Assembly: GCF_040545875.1 (NCBI RefSeq)
Contig: NZ_JBEPMR010000016.1
DNA length: 64,000 bases
Origin: Faecalicatena_A orotica
Lineage (GTDB): Bacteria > Bacillota > Clostridia > Lachnospirales > Lachnospiraceae
Strand: one strand, 5' to 3'
Shown: positions 19,419 through 28,795 of the stretch, one piece after another
Layout of the letters: every line of letters starts with the position of its first letter
Position numbering within the stretch: position 1 is the stretch's first letter
Program-made: the position numbers and the translations under genes
The notes under the pieces: model-generated
Seen by the model: only the letters and a program-made list of their open reading frames with translations
Databases searched by the model: none
What the model was told of the DNA's origin: nothing

Positions 19419-21659
19419 TCAATACAGGTCCGATGGATTAAATTTGAGATTATAAAGCGACCCGCATGAAAGCAGTATATTGTTAATCTTCGATACAGAG
19501 CGGATTGCCGCTGTTGGTCCATTCGTGTCGGTTCCTTTCATTGGGGACTGCCCGTCCGCAACCGGGGTATACGCATTACGTCCATCCGGGGTAGCACCGC
19601 ACACCTTTCCAAACGGAGTATTGCTCGACACTGTACTTGTAGAACAATGCAGTGTGCCACCAATGGGACCCCGCCCATAGCGTGTATTCTTGTAGGAGCA
19701 CAATTCATTTGCCACAAATGCCAGCATCTCCCTTGCCAGATCATCCACTTCATCGATATCATTGCCATACTTCCCTACATTTTTGCAGAGAGCCTGTATC
19801 TGGGGGCCGGACGGTTTTGTCTCCCTATCGGTGAAGTCTGTCTCCAATGCATGTTTCAACTGTGCTCCAGTTATAAGCTTATCGTCAAAAACTAATTTCT
19901 TAATCGCATAGAGGCTGTTAGCAATATTGGCCGTTCCTATAGTCTGCTGCCCTGTAAAATCGTATTTTGCCCCACCCTGCTTGAAAGTTTTCCCTCGTTC
20001 AAGTGTCGTCGTGGGACATCCAAATACGGATGTCATAGGCTCATTCATATGCTCTTCCCAAAGCTGGTCAATCGTATTTTCCAGAATAGCTTCCATTTTT
20101 ATATAATATTTCATCTGGTCCTTATATGCTTCCTTTGCTTCTTCAAAGCTTTCAAATGCAACAAGGTCCTTCCCGCTTTTATTAGGATGCAGGCAGATAC
20201 CGGTTCTCGGGTCCTTTCCATTATACAGAGACATCTCCAATGCTTTTGTACAGTTCAGCCACGCTCCACCCGTCCTTCCGCCAAGCAGCCCGGCAGGCCC
20301 GGGTTCCACACAGCCTATAATGCAGTAGTTATACGCATCATCCAGCTCATACCCCCTATTCAGAAGTGCAGGGATATAAGTCTCATCATTAAAGATAGAG
20401 GGCAGCCCTGTTCCAAGACGTACTACCTCAGCCACCTTCATTTTGAACTCAAACGGTGTGTTTTTATGGAAACGGACTGTCAGGGACGGCTGCGGAATCC
20501 TTGTATTGTAGATGGCATCCAGACAAATATAACTAAGTTCATTGGTCGCATCACATTTTTTCACAGGGTCCTGACCGCCAATTGTTAAATTCTGGAACAT
20601 CGGCACGCCGCGGAAATAATCTGTATCCTGCCAGCTCCTTACCTTGTTGCTTGTATATATCTGCAGGAAGAAATTCTCTACCAACTCAGTTGCCTGCTCC
20701 CTGTCCAGAATTCCGTCATCCACATCCTTTTTATAGAACGGATACATAAACTGGTCAAACCTTCCAAAGGAGATTCCCACGCCGTTATCTTCTATATGCA
20801 GGCAGATATGGGTAATAATAATAAACTGAAGCGCTTCTTTAAATGTACGTGCCGGTTTGGCAGGCACATGGCTTAGCATATCGGCAATGTCTTCAAGCTC
20901 TCTTTTCCTGCCTTCATCTGTTTCTTTCTCCGCCATCTCTCTTGCAAGCCTTACATATCTTGCTGCATAATCCATGACAGAAGCTGCCGTTACGGCTGCT
21001 GCCTCATAGAAATCTTTTTTCTTCACCACATCCGGATCGTTTCTCCAGTCCAGACTATGAAGTCCCTCCTCTGACAGCCTGATGATTTCCTCCAGACCGT
21101 GATGGAGCAGCCATTCATGGGCCGTGGCAAAATGTCCGTCTCCACCCTGGAAGTAAGCTCCGATATCTGCAGCTTTAATTTCATAATGTGTCTGAAGCGC
21201 TTCCTTCGGAAGCCGGCTCCTCAGTCTGTCTACATGCGTCTTTCCTTTCCACCATCCGCAGATATGGCGGATATCTTCCATATCCTCCTCACGCAGGGTG
21301 TATCTGTCGGCCGGACGTTCGGAAGGAAAATAAGGATTTCCTTTGATAAACTCTTCTTCCATCCATTCCACTTCAAACTCCGGAAAAATCGGCGCCCACC
21401 GCGGTTTAGATGTTTGGTTGCCTGCAAACAGGCTCCCCGGCATAATATAAATGCTCATATTTTTTAGTACATGTTCGATTGCACGCGCCCTTTTCAGTAC
21501 ATTTGGCAGATCCGGCTCCTTCTCATAAAATTCAGTCAGATATTTCCCTCTTTCTACACAGATGCCGCTTTCGAAAGAAGTAATATACCTGTATAACTCG
21601 TCAATCCGCTTTGTTCTGACCGGCTGCGTGCTTATTTGATATGAAAGATTCCCTTCCAT
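19419..21659 (-). CDS. Large catalytic subunit of a split glycyl radical enzyme
   Basis: The 746-residue protein carries the ten-stranded barrel of the PFL2/glycerol dehydratase/CutC/HypD class. The thiyl radical cysteine and base are in IIGCVEPGP (C450, E452), and the barrel residues include FQGGDGHF (about 171-177) and SFGRFDQ (297-303). It stops after GSLYNLKFNPSDLY, just before the point where ordinary members continue into the glycyl radical domain, which is encoded by the next gene. The region where diol dehydratases carry the substrate-binding His-Ser pair reads NGVGIS, so the substrate is probably not glycerol or propanediol. As first gene of an operon with a ribose-type ABC transporter and an activase, it likely acts on an imported sugar, cyclitol, polyol or anhydrosugar. 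Reaction unproven; dehydration is most likely. Confidence 0.9.
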   Translation of the reverse strand: MEGNLSYQISTQPVRTKRIDELYRYITSFESGICVERGKYLTEFYEKEPDLPNVLKRARAIEHVLKNMSIYIMPGSLFAGNQTSKPRWAPIFPEFEVEWMEEEFIKGNPYFPSERPADRYTLREEDMEDIRHICGWWKGKTHVDRLRSRLPKEALQTHYEIKAADIGAYFQGGDGHFATAHEWLLHHGLEEIIRLSEEGLHSLDWRNDPDVVKKKDFYEAAAVTAASVMDYAARYVRLAREMAEKETDEGRKRELEDIADMLSHVPAKPARTFKEALQFIIITHICLHIEDNGVGISFGRFDQFMYPFYKKDVDDGILDREQATELVENFFLQIYTSNKVRSWQDTDYFRGVPMFQNLTIGGQDPVKKCDATNELSYICLDAIYNTRIPQPSLTVRFHKNTPFEFKMKVAEVVRLGTGLPSIFNDETYIPALLNRGYELDDAYNYCIIGCVEPGPAGLLGGRTGGAWLNCTKALEMSLYNGKDPRTGICLHPNKSGKDLVAFESFEEAKEAYKDQMKYYIKMEAILENTIDQLWEEHMNEPMTSVFGCPTTTLERGKTFKQGGAKYDFTGQQTIGTANIANSLYAIKKLVFDDKLITGAQLKHALETDFTDRETKPSGPQIQALCKNVGKYGNDIDEVDDLAREMLAFVANELCSYKNTRYGRGPIGGTLHCSTSTVSSNTPFGKVCGATPDGRNAYTPVADGQSPMKGTDTNGPTAAIRSVSKINNILLSCGSLYNLKFNPSDLY

Positions 21660-21722
21660 TTTTCCCTCCTGTTTTTATAATTTTTTTACCATGGTTTCTG
21701 ACATGCCAGTTAATCTACCTCT

Positions 21723-21786
21723 ATTCTATTTTTTAACGGATCTAGTTTCAACTCATTATCTTTAGGCAAATGAGTATTATCTTTAG
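21723..21786 (-). promoter_or_regulatory. Promoter and 21-bp phased activator repeats of the glycyl radical operon
   Basis: On the minus strand TTGAAA (21746-21751) and TAGAAT (21723-21728) are spaced by 17 bases. Directly upstream are two identical 11-base repeats, CTAAAGATAAT, at 21755-21765 and 21776-21786, exactly 21 bases apart; the inner one ends three bases from the -35 box. This is the geometry of an AraC-type activator touching RNA polymerase, and an AraC-type response regulator is encoded divergently. Confidence 0.75.
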
Positions 21787-21854
21787 ATTTTTATACCTTT
21801 TGTATAGTTTTGAAAATCTTTCTATTTAATTTTTGTGTTTTTTCACTATAACTC

Positions 21855-21883
21855 TTGAAATCTAAATAACAATCCTTTATACT
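21855..21883 (+). promoter_or_regulatory. Promoter of the two-component operon
   Basis: TTGAAA (21855-21860), a 17-base spacer and TATACT (21878-21883) form a good housekeeping promoter, with the response regulator ATG at 21926 and a GGGGAGG site before it. Confidence 0.65.
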
Positions 21884-21925
21884 GATTCCCATCTTGATAT
21901 AGCCATGAGACAAGGGGAGGATATT

Positions 21926-23539
21926 ATGTTAAAGGTTCTAATTATTGATGATGAAGAAAAGGTCTGCCGGCTGATACAATGCCTCATCGACTGGGAGTCC
22001 CTCGGGCTTCAAATTGCCGGATTCTGCCATGATGGAATGGCTGCACTGGATAAAATCAAAGAGACATCGCCCGATATTATTATTACTGATATCAGGATGC
22101 CCGGATGTGACGGCCTTGCCTTAATCAAGGCCGCACAGGAGTTCAATCCGAAAATCCATTTCATCATTATCAGTGGATATGGGCAGTTTGATTATGCACA
22201 GCGTGCAATACAATACGGCGTTTCCGACTATATTCTAAAACCAATAAAGGAAAAGGAGCTTAAAGGGGCATTAATATCTATTGTAGAGAAGCAGCAGTCT
22301 ATGGAGTCACACAAACAGCAGGATGAAGCAATCCGTCAGGAATTGAATTTCACACAGGAACGGATTAAGTCAAACTTCATAAGCGACCTGCTTCTGACCC
22401 CCCAGCTCATGCGGACCTTCCATTCTGCAGCGGATATCAACCGGGCTTACTATACAGATTTTACGGAATCTGCATTTTCTTTTATCTGCGTCTTTCTGGA
22501 CACACCATCAGAAAATGGTCAGGCTCTGGTTAATGATTTCCTGCTCAATAAAGCCGCGGGAATTATAGAAAATGAAACAAAACAATACCATGACTGTACG
22601 ATTGCAGTATCCGGCAGCTATATTTACTGTCTTGTAAACGATGGTGCAGAGAAGCTTTCTCTTTTATACCAGACAATGAAGAACATACGTGGGGCCTTGC
22701 TGGCTTTAAAAGAAATATTCCCAGAGCTGCACGTTATTCTCCTGCAAAGCGGCATCAAAGACTCTTTCGAGGATATCCCTGCCTGCTTTGGGGAAATCAA
22801 TTCTGCGCTTTGTGAAAAAATCCTGTCTGGAAACGATGCCATCTATTCCTACTCCAGACTGCCGCAATGCAAAAGCCATATAGCGGATTTTATTACGCCT
22901 ACATTTAGAAACCAATATTTAACCTGTGCTGAAACCTTCCAGTATGAAGCTCTTAAAGAACAACTAAGCAGTCTTGCAGACAGGCTTATACACCTTGTTC
23001 CGGTGACAGGTGAATTTATTTGGCAGGTATACAAAGAACTCATCTCATTATTTTTGTTTTTCCTTAAGCAGCATAAAATCGATGTATCTCTGGAAGAACT
23101 GACTAATAAATGGTACGATACTTTTCTTTCATTTACTTCCGTTTTGGATGCTTTTCATTATCTGGCTGAAGAGCACTGCCTCCTGTTGGAAGACTGGCGT
23201 TCCCATAAAAAGAAGTCCCAGTCCAAAGCAGTCCTTGCCGCGAAACAATATATCAACGAAAATTATGCAAAGGGGCTTACATTAGAGTTGATTGGACAGG
23301 AGGTTGGTCTTAACCCGTCCTACTTTTCTAATATTTTCAAGAAGGAAACTGGGAACAGCTTCGTAGACTATCTGACCGATATCCGCATACAGAATGCCAA
23401 AAACCTTCTTACGGAAACAGATTTAGAGATAATAGAGGTATCAGAACGTACTGGTTTTAACGACTTAAAATATTTTAACAGGTGCTTTCGGAAAATAACG
23501 GGAATGACTCCCGCTGCTTACCGCAAACTTTTTTCCTGA
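21926..23539 (+). CDS. YesN-type response regulator (receiver plus AraC domain)
   Basis: The protein has 537 residues from the ATG at 21926 (GGGGAGG upstream). The receiver occupies residues 1-120, with phosphoacceptor D55 in IIITDIRMPG and the switch lysine in DYILKPIKEKEL. A long helical linker follows, then two helix-turn-helix motifs of the AraC/XylS type at about 437-537 (LELIGQEVGLNPSYFSNIFKK and VSERTGFNDLKYFNRCF). Partner of the kinase that follows. Its likely target is the divergent glycyl radical/ABC operon, whose promoter has repeats with the spacing this class binds. Confidence 0.92.
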   Translation: MLKVLIIDDEEKVCRLIQCLIDWESLGLQIAGFCHDGMAALDKIKETSPDIIITDIRMPGCDGLALIKAAQEFNPKIHFIIISGYGQFDYAQRAIQYGVSDYILKPIKEKELKGALISIVEKQQSMESHKQQDEAIRQELNFTQERIKSNFISDLLLTPQLMRTFHSAADINRAYYTDFTESAFSFICVFLDTPSENGQALVNDFLLNKAAGIIENETKQYHDCTIAVSGSYIYCLVNDGAEKLSLLYQTMKNIRGALLALKEIFPELHVILLQSGIKDSFEDIPACFGEINSALCEKILSGNDAIYSYSRLPQCKSHIADFITPTFRNQYLTCAETFQYEALKEQLSSLADRLIHLVPVTGEFIWQVYKELISLFLFFLKQHKIDVSLEELTNKWYDTFLSFTSVLDAFHYLAEEHCLLLEDWRSHKKKSQSKAVLAAKQYINENYAKGLTLELIGQEVGLNPSYFSNIFKKETGNSFVDYLTDIRIQNAKNLLTETDLEIIEVSERTGFNDLKYFNRCFRKITGMTPAAYRKLFS

Positions 23540-23555
23540 CAGGCAGGTGAATAAC

Positions 23556-24557
23556 GTGAAAAGAACATATTACCGCATACTATGTATTATTCCTGTTACT
23601 CTGGTGCTGATATCTGACCTTGGCATTTTCCTCATGGTCTGTCTCCGCCAGACCTCCTTTTTCATGATTTTTATCTTGCTGGCCATAATTCACGTGGGAT
23701 TGTCCGTGTACATCTGGTTCTGCCTGCACCGGCCTCAGAAGATCATGGAGGAGGCTGCCGCAGATTACCATTCCATACAGGACTTTGATGCTTTTTCGGC
23801 ATGCGCCTCGCCCTATCTGTCCGAAAACCTGCTGAACATGATGCGCGATTTTAAAAACCAGAAGATAGACTTTGCCTCCTCACAAAAACAAGCTGAATAT
23901 CTGGCTTTGCAGAATCAGATTAACCCACATTTTCTATACAACACACTTGAGGCCCTGCGTGGTGATACCCTGTATGAGGGGCTTAACACAGTCTCATCGG
24001 TTATTGAGGCGCTTGCGACCTTCTTCCGTTATACAATTACTGATACAGGTAACCTGACTACCCTTGAGAATGAGCTGGAGCATACAGAGAATTATTTTAT
24101 TATCCAAAAGTACCGCTTCGGAGACAAAATCAATATGACTGTAAACTGGCCGGATGACAAGAATGAGGTTTTAACACTGCTGATTCCTAAGCTGACACTC
24201 CAGCCCATTATTGAAAATTCTATTTTTCATGGTTTGGAGAAAAAAAGCGGAAATGGAGAAATTACAATTTCTATCGAAACGACAGAACGATTCCTGTTCA
24301 TCAATGTTTCCGATACAGGAATCGGCATGTCGCCTGCTATCCTGCGCAGGATTAATGAGTCGCTCCAAAACCTCGCCGGGTCTCCAAGAACTAATGACAG
24401 TCAGGAACATCAAAGTATTGCACTTCAGAATGTCGCCCGGAGAATTAAGCTTTTGTTTGGCAGTGAATATGGCCTGCATCTTTACAGCACGAAAGAAATC
24501 GGAACGGATGTCCATATTATCCTTCCCAAAATACAGAAAAGGAATCTCACCCCATGA
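23556..24557 (+). CDS. YesM-type sensor histidine kinase lacking a large sensor domain
   Basis: The protein has 333 residues from GTG 23556 (GGCAGGTG six bases upstream; a GTG at 23547 overlaps the site). Two membrane segments at about 10-58 are joined by only a few residues, so there is no extracellular dCache-type domain as usual in YesM. The phosphoacceptor is His125 in NQINPHFLYNTLE. The HATPase domain has PIIENSIFHGLE and DTGIGM. With no visible ligand domain, signal input may come through the membrane or from a partner protein. The next gene, a degenerate ABC ATPase, overlaps its stop codon (ATGA) and is a good candidate for that partner. Confidence 0.85.
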   Translation: MKRTYYRILCIIPVTLVLISDLGIFLMVCLRQTSFFMIFILLAIIHVGLSVYIWFCLHRPQKIMEEAAADYHSIQDFDAFSACASPYLSENLLNMMRDFKNQKIDFASSQKQAEYLALQNQINPHFLYNTLEALRGDTLYEGLNTVSSVIEALATFFRYTITDTGNLTTLENELEHTENYFIIQKYRFGDKINMTVNWPDDKNEVLTLLIPKLTLQPIIENSIFHGLEKKSGNGEITISIETTERFLFINVSDTGIGMSPAILRRINESLQNLAGSPRTNDSQEHQSIALQNVARRIKLLFGSEYGLHLYSTKEIGTDVHIILPKIQKRNLTP

Positions 24558-25951
24558 AAAAAGAATTGTTCCGCATCTTTAACCTGACTATCAGGCAGAA
24601 CCGCTCTGCTATCCTGTCAAACCTCTATCTGCAGGTTTTCAAGGGAGAACATATCGGAATACTGTTCAATAGTTTTAATGAAAGAACCGCATTCTTAGAC
24701 TTTATTGATGGTAAAATGCCTGATATAGAGGGGACAATTTATTTTGAAGAAACAGCTGTTACATATCCTGAGTATATCCGTTCATACAAAAAGGACATGG
24801 CAATTATTTTTGAATCCAGCCGCCTGATGGACCGGCTTTCTGTATATGAAAATTTATTTTATGAACAGCTTTCCTTTGTCTGGCTGACTGCAGAAAAGTA
24901 TAAAAAAATGGCAGAAAGTCTGCTTGATTTCTTCCATCTTCCTCTGGATGTAAGACAGAAAGTAAAGACATTGACAGATTTTCAAAGAATTGCCGTTGAA
25001 CTAATAAAAGCATTTCTGCAGAAGAAAAAACTGATTTTTTTGTCAAATGCTGCCTCCCTCTTAGATTCTGGGGAATTTGAACAGCTTCTTACTATCCTTA
25101 ATATATTGGAACAACATGGGATTACCTTTCTGATTGGAGAAACTTTTGATATCCGCCTTTTTAAACTTACAGGATCACTTCATCTGATAAAAAATGGTCA
25201 GATTATCCGGATTCTGCCGTGTGCACAGATATGTCAGGAAGAGATACAAAAATCACTTGGCTCATATGCCATTCTGCATAATCAGAAAAATCATTGTCAG
25301 GACAGTGATTTACAAAATTCTGTCCTGACTTTTGAAAATGTACGGGACCAGCTTCCTGTCCCACTTTCATTTACGCTGAAAAGGGGGCAGATTTTAAAAA
25401 TAATCTGTACCAGCAATCGGGAAACAGAATATCTCTTAGCACTGCTGAGACGGAAAATATTATCTGGCAGCGGAAAGATTTTCTTTAAAGGACAGCCACT
25501 TACCAAAGTCAACCCCAGACAATATCTAAAAAGCTGCAAAGTGATTGAATCAAATCCCCGCCAGAAGGTACTTTTCCACAACATGAGCGTACTCTATAAC
25601 TTATGTGTGCCGCTGGACCAAAAAGTTCACAACTTCTGGGGGAATCCAAGCAACCAGAAAGGTGTGGAATACACCCTGCGTGATATTATCGCCCCCAAAT
25701 ATCTACCGATGAATATTGACCAGGTGCCTATGGAAATCGTTCAGAAAGTCATCTACTGCCGCTGGCTTCTGTATGTGCCGGATTTGCTTGTCTGTATTAA
25801 TCCTTTTTCGATTATAGATACCTCTTTAAACCAGATTACGCTTGAGATGCTCCGTCTTCTGTCTGCAAAGGGGATCAGCATACTCATAATCTCCAATCAC
25901 TGGACAATGGATACAGAAATAGACGGGGAAGCCGTTTTTCTGACGCCGTAA
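24554..25951 (+). CDS. Catalytically dead RbsA-like double ABC ATPase linked to the two-component system
   Basis: The 465-residue protein aligns in order with both nucleotide-binding domains of RbsA-type sugar ATPases, but every catalytic motif is lost. Where RbsA has GENGAGKST this has LFNSFNERTA. The first signature LSVGQQ is LTDFQR, and Walker B LILDEPT is LIFLSNAAS. In the second half GLLGAGRTE is ICTSNRETE and LILDEP is LLVCINP. Strand and helix spacing is kept, including VFKGEHIGI, GTIYFEE, KRGQILKI and GKIFFKGQPL, so the fold is conserved while ATP hydrolysis is not expected. It starts inside the kinase stop codon (ATGA), indicating coupled translation. It could bind an RbsC-type permease as a pseudo-subunit and pass transport state to the kinase; this is inference. 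Confidence 0.8.
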   Translation: MKKELFRIFNLTIRQNRSAILSNLYLQVFKGEHIGILFNSFNERTAFLDFIDGKMPDIEGTIYFEETAVTYPEYIRSYKKDMAIIFESSRLMDRLSVYENLFYEQLSFVWLTAEKYKKMAESLLDFFHLPLDVRQKVKTLTDFQRIAVELIKAFLQKKKLIFLSNAASLLDSGEFEQLLTILNILEQHGITFLIGETFDIRLFKLTGSLHLIKNGQIIRILPCAQICQEEIQKSLGSYAILHNQKNHCQDSDLQNSVLTFENVRDQLPVPLSFTLKRGQILKIICTSNRETEYLLALLRRKILSGSGKIFFKGQPLTKVNPRQYLKSCKVIESNPRQKVLFHNMSVLYNLCVPLDQKVHNFWGNPSNQKGVEYTLRDIIAPKYLPMNIDQVPMEIVQKVIYCRWLLYVPDLLVCINPFSIIDTSLNQITLEMLRLLSAKGISILIISNHWTMDTEIDGEAVFLTP

Positions 25952-25995
25952 TCACAGAAGTGTCACGAAAACGCATCAGAAAATAAGTAGACAGA

Positions 25996-26030
25996 TAGAT
26001 GGCGGAATTATAAATCATTTCCGCCATCTA
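25996..26030. terminator. Bidirectional terminator, 12-bp stem
   Basis: TAGATGGCGGAA (25996-26007) pairs with its complement at 26019-26030. It lies between the convergent pseudo-ATPase gene (plus) and rhamnosidase gene (minus), with GTTTTTGT after it on the plus strand. Confidence 0.75.
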
Positions 26031-26130
26031 CTGCGTTTTTGTCTAATCTTATTTGTCCCCCGGTTCTGCAATGTGGTCAGAAATAATTTTGCCGATCAGG
26101 TCTACAGAATCTCTGCAGTCCTCTCTTATC

Positions 26131-28713
26131 TTATATTATATGTCTTCCTGCCTTTAATTCTATTTTCTTCCCATCCGGTGTTTCTAAACACACGATACAG
26201 TTTGATGGAACATCAATATCAAAGACAGGCTTTCCAGCTTGTATTTTCCAACCACTTTTCACTATCCCGTACGGACTCATATATTCTGCATATGCTTCTT
26301 CTAAAAGGCTGTACGGATATGGCTTTATGAGAAATCGATTCTCCCCTGCAATACGTATACCCGCCACATGTGAAAAAAGGAATTCACAGACTGCTCCTGG
26401 TGAATAATGGTTATATGACAGCTTTAGGGGATGTCCTGCCTCATCATATCCGTTATAATTTTCCCATACCGTTGTAGCTCCCTGTTTTACCATCGCCATC
26501 CATCCGGGTTCTTCTGTATTTTTTAACATTTTATATGCGGTATCCAAATACCCGTTCTCTGCAAGAACAGGAAGAATAAATGGTGTGGATAAGAACCCCG
26601 TACCAATTTTAAACGCCCTCTTTCTACAAACATCGTTTAAATGCCTTGCCACGTTTTCCTTTGTTTTCCCTTCAAGAAGCCCGAGGGTGAGAGGTCGAAC
26701 CAGCTTTGCCTGCCTGTCTGCTGGGATATCATCATCCTGTACGAAGTGGTATAAATATGCCTGTCTGGCCCCTTCAGAATATTCTTCACATATTGCAGCA
26801 TCATTCTCTTTTCCCGCTGCCTTCCACATTTCTGCGAGAAGCCTCATTGTATAATGCAGATATGCCGTATTCTCTTCTTGTTTCGGACGTACCAGCTCAG
26901 TTACAAAATCGTACTCTGCAACATCAGACGGCTCTGCCCATTCTCCCCAATGCATACCAGATTCTATCAGATATTTACTATAGGGTGATTCCCCGATCAG
27001 CGTTGATTCGAACAACGATTTCATCGGGTGTCCGTCAGGAAGGTTGTAATAACTTTTGTCAGCAGTCATATGGATTACATACTGCATCCAGCCATGCATT
27101 AATTCAAAGTTTTCTATAATAAAAGAAGTGTCCCCATATAGTTTCCACAGTGTATAGGGAATAATCACTGCTGCATCTGCCCAACCCACAGAACCATTCA
27201 GGGCATCCTGATTACTTAACTTCTGCACTTTCGGGCACACATTATCTACACGTCCGTCCTCTCTCTGGCAGTCCCTTACATCTTTGAGCCATTTCCGGTA
27301 AAACGCTGCTGTATCGGCAAAATATGCTGCGGTCCGTGCAAAAATCTGGGCATCTCCGGTCCAGCCAGCCTTTTCCCTTTGTGGACAATCTGTAGGAACA
27401 TCAACAAAATTACTTTTCTGGCTCCATACGGTATTTTTTACGAACTGATTTATATTTTCATCAGAACAGCAAAAGCTGCCTCCATATTCTATGTCTGAGT
27501 AAACTGCAACAGCAGTAAAATCTTCTGCCCTTATATTTTCCAGACCTTCTGCCAATGCATACCGAAAACCGGAATAGAAGAATTTGGGATAGTCAGGAGC
27601 ACAACTGTCGTTAAAAATGATTTTTATTTGTTGTCTGATACTTTTGCCCCTCTCAGGAATTGTCGTAAAGTTAGATTGTGTAAGCTCTCCCTGATCCAGA
27701 GTTTCTCCCAATGTGAGTATTATTTTCTGTCCTTTCCCGGCACGGCCGCGGAATAAGATATAGCCAGCCATATTCTGCCCAAAATCCAGTATTGTCTTCC
27801 CCGTTGGCGTCCTGATGATTTCAGGAGTAAAGCATTCATGCTCTTTTACCACAGGAGCATTGGAAGCAGTTGGGCAACAGTCTGTATGCACAATTTTGGC
27901 TTTTTCTGAAAAACCGGGCTCATAGCGGCAGTCAATTTTAATGCCGTCTTTCAAATCATTTTCCCTTACCGGACCATCATTACACCATTCAAAAGAATCA
28001 TCTGTACCGATGACTTCTCTTCTCCCGTCATCATATGTGATTTCCAGCTGGGCAAACAGCTTTGTCTGATTTCCGAAAAAATATTCTTCCCCATCATAGC
28101 CGAGCTTCCCCTTATACCATCCGTCACCCGTTACAAAAATTATTGCATTCTCTTCTGCAAGCATATCTGTCACATCATAAGTCTGATAATACAAATGTTT
28201 ATCATACTGGGTACATCCAGGTGCCAGTACAATATCCCCCACACGTTTTCCATTCAGGTAAGCCTCATAAATTCCGTGAGCTGTGGCATAGAGCCTTGCT
28301 TTTTTCACCTCTCCATGAAGAGAGAAATTTTTCCTGTAATAATCAGCAGGTAACCGCTCTTTTTTATCTGTATTAACCCCGCTGATCCATTGTGCTTTCC
28401 AGTCTGATATCTCCAGCAATCCGATTTCAAACATTTGTTTACTGCTCCATTCCCCTGGAACTCCATTCTCATCATACAGGCGAACACTCCACATTACTAT
28501 GTCACGGCTGCTTGTTGTCCCCTCATAAACGGCATGCATGGATGAAGAAGATACAATCCCTGTATTCCAATCAGGCTTCCCGTTTAAACTCGTCCTTATC
28601 TCATAGGCAGTCTGCCGTATTCCCCCCGATGCATTCCATGTGAGCAAAGGATTCTGTATATCAATTCCTATTGGATTATTTAAATATGCGCATCTTAATC
28701 TTGTTGCTTTCAT
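26131..28713 (-). CDS. Alpha-L-rhamnosidase, GH78
   Basis: The 860-residue protein has the usual GH78 arrangement: an N-terminal beta-sandwich (MKATRLRCAYLNNPIGID), the carbohydrate-binding-like domain around YEAYLNGKRVGDIVLAPGCTQYDKHLYYQTYDVTD, then the (alpha/alpha)6 barrel, and a C-terminal beta-sandwich. The catalytic region is DCPQREKAGWTGDAQ near residue 440, where the acidic residue lies in the family's CPQRE/D motif. It has no signal peptide, so it acts in the cytoplasm on imported rhamnosides. It is divergent from an AraC regulator, with 82 bases between them containing 18-base repeats, so it is probably that regulator's target. A second GH78 lies at 31269-33518. Confidence 0.9.
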   Translation of the reverse strand: MKATRLRCAYLNNPIGIDIQNPLLTWNASGGIRQTAYEIRTSLNGKPDWNTGIVSSSSMHAVYEGTTSSRDIVMWSVRLYDENGVPGEWSSKQMFEIGLLEISDWKAQWISGVNTDKKERLPADYYRKNFSLHGEVKKARLYATAHGIYEAYLNGKRVGDIVLAPGCTQYDKHLYYQTYDVTDMLAEENAIIFVTGDGWYKGKLGYDGEEYFFGNQTKLFAQLEITYDDGRREVIGTDDSFEWCNDGPVRENDLKDGIKIDCRYEPGFSEKAKIVHTDCCPTASNAPVVKEHECFTPEIIRTPTGKTILDFGQNMAGYILFRGRAGKGQKIILTLGETLDQGELTQSNFTTIPERGKSIRQQIKIIFNDSCAPDYPKFFYSGFRYALAEGLENIRAEDFTAVAVYSDIEYGGSFCCSDENINQFVKNTVWSQKSNFVDVPTDCPQREKAGWTGDAQIFARTAAYFADTAAFYRKWLKDVRDCQREDGRVDNVCPKVQKLSNQDALNGSVGWADAAVIIPYTLWKLYGDTSFIIENFELMHGWMQYVIHMTADKSYYNLPDGHPMKSLFESTLIGESPYSKYLIESGMHWGEWAEPSDVAEYDFVTELVRPKQEENTAYLHYTMRLLAEMWKAAGKENDAAICEEYSEGARQAYLYHFVQDDDIPADRQAKLVRPLTLGLLEGKTKENVARHLNDVCRKRAFKIGTGFLSTPFILPVLAENGYLDTAYKMLKNTEEPGWMAMVKQGATTVWENYNGYDEAGHPLKLSYNHYSPGAVCEFLFSHVAGIRIAGENRFLIKPYPYSLLEEAYAEYMSPYGIVKSGWKIQAGKPVFDIDVPSNCIVCLETPDGKKIELKAGRHII

Positions 28714-28732
28714 TATCTGCCTCCTTATTTGT

Positions 28733-28770
28733 AACTATTGTATTTTTATCGGAACTATTATATATTTATC
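28733..28770. promoter_or_regulatory. Tandem 18-bp imperfect repeats between GH78 and AraC genes
   Basis: AACTATTGTATTTTTATC at 28733 and AACTATTATATATTTATC at 28753 match at 16 of 18 positions and are 20 bases apart. They fill most of the 82-base divergent gap, so they are a likely binding site of the adjacent AraC regulator, controlling both the rhamnosidase and itself. Confidence 0.55.
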
Positions 28771-28795
28771 TTATCACTATATCAGGAGGTCTTCT